From contig DATKUL010000002.1 of assembly GCA_035530615.1 (NCBI GenBank), positions 124,001 to 188,000 of the forward strand: 64,000 nucleotides of DNA, read 5' to 3'. Below, in pieces: positions 55,644 through 63,766 of this stretch. This DNA comes from Candidatus Paceibacterota bacterium (lineage in GTDB: Bacteria; Actinomycetota; Actinomycetes; Nanopelagicales; Nanopelagicaceae). Numbering within the stretch: the first letter of the stretch is position 1; each line of letters begins with the position of its first letter. Both the position numbers and the translations under genes were made by a program. Below the pieces are notes generated by a model. It saw only the letters and a program-made list of their open reading frames with translations. It searched no databases and was not told the DNA's origin.

Positions 55644-58600
55644 CGCTAATAATGGAGCCTGATTACGGCACCCCTGCGAGTAAGCGGACCGAACTTGTTC
55701 ACGTTGAAATTGACGGGATCGCAGTAGAGATCCCTGCCGAAACTTCAATCATGCGGGCATCTGAGATTGTCGGGATTTCTATTCCTAAGCTCTGCGCGAC
55801 AGATAGTCTCAACGCTTTTGGGTCATGTCGTCTATGTGTCGTTGAAATCGATGGCCGAAATGGAACACCTTCTTCGTGCACCACTCCTGTTGTCGAAGGA
55901 ATGAAAATCTTGACAAATAGCGAACGCATTGATCGGATTCGCCAAGGAGTGATGGAACTTTATTTGTCTGATCACCCTGCGGTCTGCGCATCCGGACACG
56001 AGTGCGAAGTGCACGGGATGGCCAAACGGGTGGGTTTGAATGAAGTCCGGTATTCTGGACGCACGCACTTGGATTTGCCTAAAGATGAGTCCAATCCCTA
56101 TTTCACCTTTGATTCGACAGAGTGCATTGTTTGCAATCGGTGTGTACGTGCTTGCGATGAAGTTCAGGGTACCTTCGCGCTCACCATCGAGAACCGTGGA
56201 TTTGAGGCGCGTGTCTCATCATCCGGCACATCCTTTATCGAGAGCGAATGCGTTTCTTGCGGTGCTTGCGTGCAAGCATGTCCCACCGGTGCTCTGACCG
56301 AGAAGACTCTGTACACCATTGGTACCCCCACTCGGTCGGTCATTACTACCTGCGCATATTGCGGTGTTGGTTGCTCATTTAAGGCGGAGATGCGCGGAGA
56401 CGAATTAGTTCGCATGGTCCCTTACAAGGAAGGCGGCGCGAACGAGGGCCATTCCTGCGTAAAGGGCCGTTTTGCGTGGGGATATGCGACTCACGAAGAC
56501 CGCATAACCTCTCCAATGATTCGCGAGAAAATCACCGATTCATGGAAAACTGTGAGTTGGCAAGAAGCGATTGGATATGCAGCCTCACGATTGAAAACGA
56601 TTCAAAATGAGTACGGAAACGAGAGCATTGGCGGAATTACGTCATCAAGATGTACAAATGAGGAAGTGTATGTTGTGCAGAAAATGGTTCGTGCGGCCAT
56701 GGGCAATAACAATGTTGATACCTGCGCAAGGGTCTGCCACTCGCCCACTGGGTATGGACTCAGCCAGACTTTTGGGACTTCGGCGGGTACACAAGATTTC
56801 GAATCGGTAGAGCATTCAGATGTCATCATGCTCATTGGTGCCAATCCAACCGCGGCTCATCCAGTCTTCGCCGCTCGAATGAAGCAAGCTCTGCGTAAAG
56901 GGGCTCAACTCATCGTGATAGACCCCCGTGCCATTGAATTAGTCCGTACTCCTCATGTGGAAGCCACGCATCACCTTCAACTGATGCCAGGAGCAAACGT
57001 AGCCATCATCAACGCTCTGGCTTATGTGATTGCGGAGGAGGGTCTCTTTGATCGCGCATTCGTCAATGAGCGTTGCGACCTTGAGTCATTTGCACGCTGG
57101 GAAGAGTTCATAAGCCTTCCTGAGAACAGTCCTGAATCACTTGAAGGCATCACTCGAGTACCTGCAGAGCAGGTTCGTGCCGCAGCCCGGTTATTTGCTT
57201 CCGCCCCAAATGGTGCTATCTATTACGGGCTCGGTGTCACAGAGCACAGTCAGGGCTCAACCATGGTGATGGGTATCGCAAACTTGGCGATGGCAACTGG
57301 AAATATTGGCCGCCCCGGTGTGGGCGTCAATCCGCTCCGTGGCCAGAACAATGTGCAGGGTTCATGCGATATGGGATCGTTCCCGCACGAACTACCTGGA
57401 TACCGTCACATTTCAAATCCGAAGACTCGTGAAATTTTTGAAAATATCTGGGGCCGGAAAATCAAGGCAGAGCCGGGACTTCGTATCCCGAATATGTTCG
57501 ATGCAGCGATCTCGGGTGAGTTCAAGGGTCTTTATGTGCAAGGTGAAGATATAGCCCAGTCCGACCCAAATACTTCTCACGTACATGCGGCCCTACGTGC
57601 TATGGAATTGATTATTGTTCAAGATCTCTTCCTCAATGAGACGTCAAAGTTTGCGCACGTCTTTTTACCCGGGACATCTTTTCTAGAAAAGGATGGGACC
57701 TTCACAAACGCCGAGCGTCGGATCAACCGCGTCCGTCCAGTGATGCCATCCAAGACTGGAAAGTCGGAGTGGGAAGTCACTTGCGATTTAGCTAAGGCAC
57801 TCGGCTTTGAAATGGAGTATAAGAACGGTGCCGAGATCATGGATGAGATCGCCGCCACGACTCCGACATTTAGCGGAGTCTCTTTTGCAAAGCTTGACGA
57901 ATTGGGAAGCATCCAGTGGCCTTGCAATGAAGCAAATCCAACCGGCACTCCGGTTATGCACGTCAATCATTTCGTCCGTGGCGAAGGTCGTTTCATGGAG
58001 ACTCCTTTTGTACCGACAGATGAGCGGGCGTCACGTAAATTCCCACTACTGCTTACAACGGGGCGTATTCTTAGCCAGTACAACGTCGGTGCTCAGACTC
58101 GTCGCACCGCAAATGTGATTTGGCACTCCGAAGATATTCTTGATATTCACGAGTCAGACGCGATGCTACGCGGAATCAGTGACGGGGGATGGGTGCGTCT
58201 TTCCAGCCGAGTGGGCGAAACCGTCTTAAGGGCTCGAATCACTGATGAAGTTCCAGCCGGCGTGGTCTACACGACCTTCCACTTTCCCGAAAGTGGCGCC
58301 AACGTCATCACTACTGATTACTCCGATTGGGCGACAAACTGCCCCGAATACAAAGTGACTGCGGTAGAGATCGCTCCAAGCCTGCGTGGTCCGAGAGAAA
58401 TCTTGGAACATGTCCTACATGGAGATGTTGAGCTGGCATCAATCATTCGTATGGCGAATCAAATCGCGGCTAATGTGCCGGCACATGCAGCGCCAGAGTT
58501 AGCGGTCGCCCACCACATCGTTCAATTCTGGACACCCACCATGAAAGAGCGATTGATTAATGAGGCTGATCGATCAGAACTTTCACCAATTGTCCAGCAG

Positions 58601-58669
58601 GCAATCGATCTGGAGCTTAATCCCCTCCCACCTGAGAATTTCGAGTTCTCCCGACACCAGCAGGCATAA
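55640..58669 (+). CDS. fdsA: NAD-dependent formate dehydrogenase alpha subunit with fused FdsD-like C-terminus
   Basis: 1009 residues. The N-terminal NuoG-like part has a [2Fe-2S] cluster (Cys52, 63, 66, 80), a His/Cys 4Fe-4S site (His112, Cys116, Cys122 region) and two ferredoxin clusters (Cys162-172, Cys204-214). The molybdopterin part starts with a 4Fe-4S cluster (Cys238, 241, 245, 273). The Mo ligand is Cys366 in CARVCHSPTGYG, so it is a cysteine, not selenocysteine, enzyme. Residues about 933-992 (RMANQIA...FWTPTMKERL...LSPIVQQAI) resemble the separate small delta subunit FdsD of proteobacterial enzymes, here fused. It oxidises formate to CO2 in the cytosol. Confidence 0.93.
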   Translation: MTLIMEPDYGTPASKRTELVHVEIDGIAVEIPAETSIMRASEIVGISIPKLCATDSLNAFGSCRLCVVEIDGRNGTPSSCTTPVVEGMKILTNSERIDRIRQGVMELYLSDHPAVCASGHECEVHGMAKRVGLNEVRYSGRTHLDLPKDESNPYFTFDSTECIVCNRCVRACDEVQGTFALTIENRGFEARVSSSGTSFIESECVSCGACVQACPTGALTEKTLYTIGTPTRSVITTCAYCGVGCSFKAEMRGDELVRMVPYKEGGANEGHSCVKGRFAWGYATHEDRITSPMIREKITDSWKTVSWQEAIGYAASRLKTIQNEYGNESIGGITSSRCTNEEVYVVQKMVRAAMGNNNVDTCARVCHSPTGYGLSQTFGTSAGTQDFESVEHSDVIMLIGANPTAAHPVFAARMKQALRKGAQLIVIDPRAIELVRTPHVEATHHLQLMPGANVAIINALAYVIAEEGLFDRAFVNERCDLESFARWEEFISLPENSPESLEGITRVPAEQVRAAARLFASAPNGAIYYGLGVTEHSQGSTMVMGIANLAMATGNIGRPGVGVNPLRGQNNVQGSCDMGSFPHELPGYRHISNPKTREIFENIWGRKIKAEPGLRIPNMFDAAISGEFKGLYVQGEDIAQSDPNTSHVHAALRAMELIIVQDLFLNETSKFAHVFLPGTSFLEKDGTFTNAERRINRVRPVMPSKTGKSEWEVTCDLAKALGFEMEYKNGAEIMDEIAATTPTFSGVSFAKLDELGSIQWPCNEANPTGTPVMHVNHFVRGEGRFMETPFVPTDERASRKFPLLLTTGRILSQYNVGAQTRRTANVIWHSEDILDIHESDAMLRGISDGGWVRLSSRVGETVLRARITDEVPAGVVYTTFHFPESGANVITTDYSDWATNCPEYKVTAVEIAPSLRGPREILEHVLHGDVELASIIRMANQIAANVPAHAAPELAVAHHIVQFWTPTMKERLINEADRSELSPIVQQAIDLELNPLPPENFEFSRHQQA

Positions 58670-58670
58670 C

Positions 58671-59504
58671 ATGCTTGGTGATGAATCTGCTCCATCTTCT
58701 ATCGCTCGAGTAAGAGTTCAAGCGACCGATTCAGGGGAAGTCGCTACTGACAGTGTCGTAGTTGAAGAGCCCTTGGAGATTCGCATCAAACGTGGGAGTG
58801 TTGAAGAGCAACTCGGCATAACCATGAGAACCCCAGGTTCTGATCTAGAACTTACCGCAGGTTTTTTGTGGGGAGAGGGATTCCTAAATTCTCCAGATCA
58901 GCTAGTGAATGTAAAGTCATGTGGAGACAAATTACTTACACCTCGACAACGGGCAAATATAACAATCGCTCAAGTGAGTGATGATGCACCTGTCCATTCA
59001 CGATCCATGGATCGTCGCTTTACAATGACTTCTGCATGTGGGGTTTGTGGCTCCACCAGCATGGCTGATCTTCATAAGCGCGGTGTCAAACCCGTTGTGA
59101 AGAGCTCGCGCGATATTCAAACTCTCGCAGGCATGACGACCTTTCTTGAGGGCCGCCAGAGCGTCTTTAAGAAGACAGGCGGGTTACACGCCGCACTTTT
59201 AGTTGACCCCAATGGCGAACCTAAGTGGATTCGTGAAGATGTGGGACGGCACAATGCCGTCGATAAGGTGAATGGTGCGGCGCTTATGGCTGGCCAACTT
59301 CCACTGCATGATTGGACTCTTGTTGTATCGGGAAGAGTTGGATACGAGATTGTTCAAAAGGCAATCGTTGCTGGAATTTCTGCACTCGTGGGCGTTTCGG
59401 CACCGACTTCGTTGGCGGTGGATCTTGCTTTTGAATTCGATCTCACCTTATTGGCCTTTGCGCGCAACGGGAAGGCCAAGGTCTATTTACCGTTGCTAGG
59501 ATGA
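58671..59504 (+). CDS. fdhD: Formate dehydrogenase accessory sulfurtransferase FdhD
   Basis: 277 residues from ATG 58671, 1 nt after the fdsA stop; upstream in-frame starts overlap fdsA too far. FdhD motifs are EEPLEIRIKRG, LTAGFLWGEGFL, the sulfur-carrying Cys pair in TSACGVCGSTSM, EDVGRHNAVDKVNG, and SGRVGYEIVQKA. It transfers sulfur from IscS to the Mo cofactor of formate dehydrogenase, so its place directly after fdsA fits. Confidence 0.95.
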   Translation: MLGDESAPSSIARVRVQATDSGEVATDSVVVEEPLEIRIKRGSVEEQLGITMRTPGSDLELTAGFLWGEGFLNSPDQLVNVKSCGDKLLTPRQRANITIAQVSDDAPVHSRSMDRRFTMTSACGVCGSTSMADLHKRGVKPVVKSSRDIQTLAGMTTFLEGRQSVFKKTGGLHAALLVDPNGEPKWIREDVGRHNAVDKVNGAALMAGQLPLHDWTLVVSGRVGYEIVQKAIVAGISALVGVSAPTSLAVDLAFEFDLTLLAFARNGKAKVYLPLLG

Positions 59505-59508
59505 CGAA

Positions 59509-60291
59509 GTGAAAAGTCGTCTAGAGATACTAGCTCTGACCGTCGTAGTCCTGCTTGCGGGCTGTTCCTCTTCTGTTACTGCATCTGTGAAAATAGAACA
59601 GAGCAAGAAAGAGACACTCACAGTTTTTGCCGCATCAAGCCTAAACGGGGTCTTCACTAAATTAGGCAGAGTGTTCGAGGAAACTCATTCCGGAGTGAAC
59701 GTCCAATTTTCATTTTTATCTTCCACGACGCTGGCAACGCAAATAGTTGCTGGAGCGCCCGCCGATCTTTTTGCTTCAGCGTCAGAGTCGGATATGAAGG
59801 CCGCGGAGACACAAATTCCCCATTCTAAAATATTTACTTCTAACCGTATTGTTCTGGCCACGCCGAAAGCAAACCCCTTTCGTATCAGTGCGGTTGCCGA
59901 TCTGAACAAGCCGGGAGTGAAGTGGATTCAATGTAATCCAGCTGCCCCGTGTGGAGTTGTCGCTGCTTCTGCGTTTTTATCCGAAGGATCCGTAAAATCC
60001 AAGCCAGTTTCTTTTGAGCAGAATGTCGCAAGTGTTGTCTCGAAATTGATCAGCGGGGAAGTGGATGCCGCCCTCATTTACCATACAGATTACCTAGCCC
60101 ATGTAGCGGCTCTCAGGGAGATTGCCTTTAAAGACTCGAAAGCAGCGACCACTTTGTATTCTGTAGGAGTGGTGAAATTGAGTTCAAAGAAAGCACTTTC
60201 AAAGTCCTTTGTAGATCTACTCCTTTCCGCCGTGGGCCAAAAGACTCTTGCCGACGCCGGATTTATGAACGTTGCTAAGAGCGCTTCATGA
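59509..60291 (+). CDS. modA: Molybdate ABC transporter binding protein (lipoprotein)
   Basis: 260 residues, starting at GTG. A lipoprotein signal with lipobox LLAGC at about residues 16-20 anchors it outside the membrane. The mature part shows the ModA pattern: LTVFAASSLNGVFTKLGRVFEETH, VQFSFLSSTTLATQIVAGAPADLFASAS, and NPAAPCGVVAASAF, whose Ser/Ala residues bind the oxyanion. ATGA overlap with modB. It supplies molybdate for the formate dehydrogenase encoded upstream. Confidence 0.92.
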   Translation: MKSRLEILALTVVVLLAGCSSSVTASVKIEQSKKETLTVFAASSLNGVFTKLGRVFEETHSGVNVQFSFLSSTTLATQIVAGAPADLFASASESDMKAAETQIPHSKIFTSNRIVLATPKANPFRISAVADLNKPGVKWIQCNPAAPCGVVAASAFLSEGSVKSKPVSFEQNVASVVSKLISGEVDAALIYHTDYLAHVAALREIAFKDSKAATTLYSVGVVKLSSKKALSKSFVDLLLSAVGQKTLADAGFMNVAKSAS

Positions 60292-61079
60292 CGAGACGAA
60301 AGTTGGATTCCTTCAATTGGACGGTCGCCATATTGGCGAGTTTGCTGCTAGTACTTCCATTGGTCGCGCTCTTTACAAAAGTTCCTTGGGCTTCACTCCT
60401 CACCCGTCTGTCTGAACCGAATTCGATCAGTGCAATTCGCCTCTCGCTTTGGAGTTCATTAATTGCCGCACTGCTTTGCGTGGCGCTCGGCGTTCCACTT
60501 GCCTGGGTTTTAGCAAAGGGGAATCCTCGTTTAATAAACATTTTACGTCCACTTGTCCTTGCTCCCATGGTTCTACCTCCAACCGTTGCAGGCATGTCAC
60601 TTCTGGCGCTCCTTGGTCGCGAAGGGTTGTTGGGACGGTACATCTATCAGGCGACGGGATGGTCGATGCCATTCACCACTACTGCGGTGGTCGTCACCGG
60701 TGTATTCGTGGGAATGCCCTTTCTTGCACTTGTGGTGGAATCTACTTTTCGCCACCTTCCAACGGATCAAGTTGATGCCGCCGAGATTGACAGAGCAACT
60801 CCGTTCATGCTCTTTTGGAAGATTGCTCTGCCACAAGCAAGGAACGGCATTGCCACGGGTGCTGTATTAGCGTGGGCGCGGGCGCTTGGTGAATTTGGTG
60901 CGACGATGATGTTTGCAGGATCTCTTCCAGGTTTAACGCAGACCTGGCCCATGCAGGTGTATTTCGCTGCTGATCAGGATATGTCGACTGCTTATGCGTT
61001 AAGCGCAGTAATGGCGTTTGTAGCATTTGGCGTTGTTTACAGTCTTCGAAAACAACTACGTCACGCTTTTTCGAGTTAG
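60288..61079 (+). CDS. modB: Molybdate ABC transporter permease
   Basis: 263 residues with about six hydrophobic segments and the EAA-like loop QVDAAEIDRATPFMLFWKIALPQARNG, followed by GAVLAWARALGEFGATMMFAGSLPG, a strong ModB/CysT hallmark. It forms the molybdate channel with ModA. No modC gene follows: the next gene is moaD, so the ATPase must be supplied from elsewhere. Confidence 0.92.
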   Translation: MTRRKLDSFNWTVAILASLLLVLPLVALFTKVPWASLLTRLSEPNSISAIRLSLWSSLIAALLCVALGVPLAWVLAKGNPRLINILRPLVLAPMVLPPTVAGMSLLALLGREGLLGRYIYQATGWSMPFTTTAVVVTGVFVGMPFLALVVESTFRHLPTDQVDAAEIDRATPFMLFWKIALPQARNGIATGAVLAWARALGEFGATMMFAGSLPGLTQTWPMQVYFAADQDMSTAYALSAVMAFVAFGVVYSLRKQLRHAFSS

Positions 61080-61092
61080 GGTCTAGGACGCC

Positions 61093-61335
61093 ATGGATAA
61101 AGTGTTAGTCCGCTTCTATGCGGCCGCTAGAGATGCCGCCGGAAGCGTCGAAATTCGGGTTAATCCAAGTTCTCTTGAGAAATTGCTTCTCGATATTTCT
61201 CAAGGCAATCCCCGACTTTCGCAGGTTCTAGAAAGGTGCAGTTTCTTAGTTGACGGAAGTATCTGTCACGATCGAACTATGACGATTTCTGCAGGAAGCA
61301 CTGTGGATGTCCTGCCACCCTTTGCGGGAGGGTAG
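61093..61335 (+). CDS. moaD: Molybdopterin synthase sulfur carrier subunit
   Basis: 80 residues of the ubiquitin-like MoaD/ThiS fold ending in the obligatory Gly-Gly (PPFAGG). The N-terminus VLVRFYAAARDAAGSVEI matches MoaD. As a thiocarboxylate it donates sulfur to precursor Z together with MoaE, encoded 1 kb downstream on the opposite strand. It starts 13 nt after modB and is convergent with moaA, with 7 nt between the stops. Confidence 0.9.
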   Translation: MDKVLVRFYAAARDAAGSVEIRVNPSSLEKLLLDISQGNPRLSQVLERCSFLVDGSICHDRTMTISAGSTVDVLPPFAGG

Positions 61336-61342
61336 GTACGTA

Positions 61343-62344
61343 CTAGCCGCCGATTGCCGACATGGGTCTGGCTGGTTGGATGAAACTTGGATCATTGATC
61401 CCGTGCCCAGCGAGCTTTCCCAGGACGGTTTTCTGCAATCTACGTGAGATCTCTGATCTGACTTCCTCGTTTGAAAGTTCGTGGTTACGGAGCACCTTGC
61501 GAAGATCGGTTTCGTCGCTGGAGAACAGGCAGGAGCGGAGTTGTCCATCCGATGTTAAGCGGAGTCGGTCGCAAGCACCGCAGAATGGTTGGGAGACACT
61601 GGCGATGATCCCTACTTTCGCGGTGCCGCCATCGATATAGAACTCCTCGGCTGGTGCAGATCCTCGTGCTGGCACGGGAGTTAACGTGAAGTGCCGTGCG
61701 AGAGATTTAAGGATTTGCTCTGCACTCACCATAGTGTTTCGGTCCCAAATTCCACCTGCATCCAACGGCATCTGTTCGATAAAGCGGAGGGTAAGACCTT
61801 CTTCTAACGCCCAGTGAAGCAGCGCCGGTGCCTCATCATCATTTATGCCGGGCATTAAGACACTATTGATTTTGATCGGAGTTAACCCTGCCTCACGGGC
61901 AGCTTTAATTCCTTTAAATACGTCACCAATGCGGTCGCGGAATGTCAGAGTTTTGAATCGATCGCGATCAAGCGTGTCGAGGCTGATGTTTACGCGCACC
62001 AGCCCTGCCGCAAAGAGAGGTGCAGCAAGATCTGCAAGTCGAAGTCCGTTTGTGGTGAGTGAAAGTTCTGGTGGGTTTGAAAGCGAATTAATTCGCGTAA
62101 CAATGTCGACTATGTCAGGTCGCAAAAGTGGCTCGCCACCGGTGAGTCGAACTTGATTGATGCCGTTTTCTGTCGCGACATCAATAACTGTCACTAATTC
62201 ATCGGTAGTCAGAAGTTCGTGCGAAGGTAGCCATTTATCAAAGTCTTGGGGCATGCAATATGTGCAGCGAAGCGAACATCGATCTGTCAGTGAGACTCGA
62301 AGATCACGGTGAGTACGATTGAAGGTATCGACCAATTCGCTCAT
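61343..62344 (-). CDS. moaA: GTP 3',8-cyclase (molybdenum cofactor biosynthesis MoaA)
   Basis: 333 residues from ATG 62344, which overlaps the moaE stop by ATGA; an upstream ATG at 62359 is in frame but less likely. Radical-SAM cluster CSLRCTYC, SAM-binding TGGEPLLRPD, and the C-terminal second-cluster cysteines in FCGACDRLRLTSDGQLRSC. It ends in the essential Gly-Gly (SAIGG). It converts GTP to 3',8-cyclo-dihydro-GTP, the first step of molybdopterin synthesis, with MoaC. It is last in the leftward moeA-moaC-mogA-moaE-moaA operon. Confidence 0.96.
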   Translation of the reverse strand: MSELVDTFNRTHRDLRVSLTDRCSLRCTYCMPQDFDKWLPSHELLTTDELVTVIDVATENGINQVRLTGGEPLLRPDIVDIVTRINSLSNPPELSLTTNGLRLADLAAPLFAAGLVRVNISLDTLDRDRFKTLTFRDRIGDVFKGIKAAREAGLTPIKINSVLMPGINDDEAPALLHWALEEGLTLRFIEQMPLDAGGIWDRNTMVSAEQILKSLARHFTLTPVPARGSAPAEEFYIDGGTAKVGIIASVSQPFCGACDRLRLTSDGQLRSCLFSSDETDLRKVLRNHELSNEEVRSEISRRLQKTVLGKLAGHGINDPSFIQPARPMSAIGG

Positions 62345-62775
62345 GCGCAGTTGATCCATTCATCTGTGCCGTCAGTGAAAACTTGGTGCTTCCAGATCGG
62401 TATTTTTGCTTTGATTTCATCAACGAGTTCAGCGCAGGCGGCGAATGCTTCGCCACGGTGCACGGCTGCCACCGCTACTACGAGGGCAGCTTCCCCGATG
62501 GGAATTTCGCCATAACGATGGGCGACCGCAATTCCGGTTAGATTGTGTCGTAAAGCGACCTCTTCCACCGTCTCCGAAAGTATCAGGGATGAAGAAGGGT
62601 GAATTTCGTAGCGAAGACTTGCGACTGATTTTTCATGGTCGTGATCTCTCACATTTCCGCTAAAAGTAACAACCGCACCGGAATTATCGGAAGCTACCTC
62701 TTCGGCAAGAAGGGATGCAGAAACTGGCTGGGGAGTTAACAAAGTCATTACCGGGAAATCCGCGCTCATCTTCAT
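62341..62775 (-). CDS. moaE: Molybdopterin synthase catalytic subunit
   Basis: 144 residues. MoaE landmarks are GAVVTFSGNVRDHD, LRYEIHPSS, AVAHRYGEIPIGEAALVVAVAAVHRGEAFAAC, and IKAKIPIWKHQVFTDG with the catalytic lysines. It inserts two sulfurs from MoaD into the pterin. It overlaps mogA by ATGA at its start and moaA at its end. Confidence 0.95.
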   Translation of the reverse strand: MKMSADFPVMTLLTPQPVSASLLAEEVASDNSGAVVTFSGNVRDHDHEKSVASLRYEIHPSSSLILSETVEEVALRHNLTGIAVAHRYGEIPIGEAALVVAVAAVHRGEAFAACAELVDEIKAKIPIWKHQVFTDGTDEWINCA

Positions 62776-63263
62776 TTCGATCTCACGTGATCTTCGCCTT
62801 GGAGTTGGCTAATGATGTGCGGCGCTAGGCGTTCAATAATGACAAGTCCGTCTCGTACACTTCCAGGGGATCCAGGCAGGTTGACGATTAAAGAACGACC
62901 GTTCGTGCCAGCAAGTCCTCGAGTGAGATCAGCGGTGGGAACTTTTTCCCGGGAGTATGCACGAAGCGCCTCATTGAAACCCGGAAGTAATTTTTCAATG
63001 TGCGGAGCCGTTGCTTCGGGAGTTACATCCGTCGGAGAAACTCCCGTTCCACCGGTAGTTACGATGAGGTCTATCTTCGCATCAATAGCATTCGCAATTT
63101 CATGACCGATAAGAACCCGGTCATCCGAAACAATTACTTTAGGAAGAACGCTAAATCCCAAAGTAGTAAGACCTGCAACAAGTATTTCTCCGCTGGAGTC
63201 TTCATAAAGTCCTTGTGATGCTCTACTGCTTGCGGTTATGACGATTGCTCTAGAGGCAGTCAC
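62772..63263 (-). CDS. mogA: Molybdopterin adenylyltransferase, MogA/MoaB family
   Basis: 163 residues with the MogA/MoaB signature IDLIVTTGGTGVSPTDVTPEAT and the LPGSPGSVRDGL loop; Asp and Thr residues of TTGGTG bind molybdopterin. It adenylates molybdopterin before metal insertion by MoeA. Whether it is better called MoaB or MogA is a naming matter, as no second paralogue is seen here. It overlaps moaC and moaE by ATGA. Confidence 0.9.
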   Translation of the reverse strand: MTASRAIVITASSRASQGLYEDSSGEILVAGLTTLGFSVLPKVIVSDDRVLIGHEIANAIDAKIDLIVTTGGTGVSPTDVTPEATAPHIEKLLPGFNEALRAYSREKVPTADLTRGLAGTNGRSLIVNLPGSPGSVRDGLVIIERLAPHIISQLQGEDHVRSK

Positions 63264-63742
63264 GATCGTTTCCAGGCACCATTGCGTCCACCATCTTTGC
63301 TTTCGACGCGAACATCAGAGATTATGGCGCCAGGATCTATGGACTTCACCATATCGATGACGGTGAGTGCAGCAATCGACACTGAAGTGAGTGCTTCCAT
63401 TTCAACGCCGGTGCGATCAGCAGTTTTCACTTCAACTCTGATCGCTACGCCATCTTCTTGAATCTCTAAATCAACGCTAACTCCGTGCAGCGCAATGGGA
63501 TGGCACAAGGGAATGAGATCAGGAGTTCTTTTTGCGCCCATAATTCCTGCGATACGGGCGGTGGCGAGAACATCCCCTTTGGGAACGCCACCTTCGCGAA
63601 GCAGATTGATAACTCTCTCCGATAGAAGTACTTTTCCGGATGCAGTGGCCGTGCGGGTGGTGACATCGCGGTCGGTCACATCAACCATATGGGCATTGCC
63701 CTCTTCGGTGATGTGCGAAAAAGAATGCGACGAGGGGCTCAT
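63260..63742 (-). CDS. moaC: Cyclic pyranopterin monophosphate synthase
   Basis: 160 residues from ATG 63742; an in-frame TTG lies 9 nt upstream. MoaC motifs are GNAHMVDVTDRDVTTRTATASG, PLCHPIALHGVSVDLEIQEDG, TGVEMEALTSVSIAALTVIDMVKSID (catalytic Lys/His regions) and VRVESKDGGRNGAWKR. It turns the MoaA product into cyclic pyranopterin. No Shine-Dalgarno is seen; a TACGAT (plus-strand 63751-63756) lies 8 nt before the ATG, so a leaderless internal promoter is possible. Confidence 0.95.
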   Translation of the reverse strand: MSPSSHSFSHITEEGNAHMVDVTDRDVTTRTATASGKVLLSERVINLLREGGVPKGDVLATARIAGIMGAKRTPDLIPLCHPIALHGVSVDLEIQEDGVAIRVEVKTADRTGVEMEALTSVSIAALTVIDMVKSIDPGAIISDVRVESKDGGRNGAWKRS

Positions 63743-63766
63743 AAGAGGCAATCGTAGTCATGTTAC

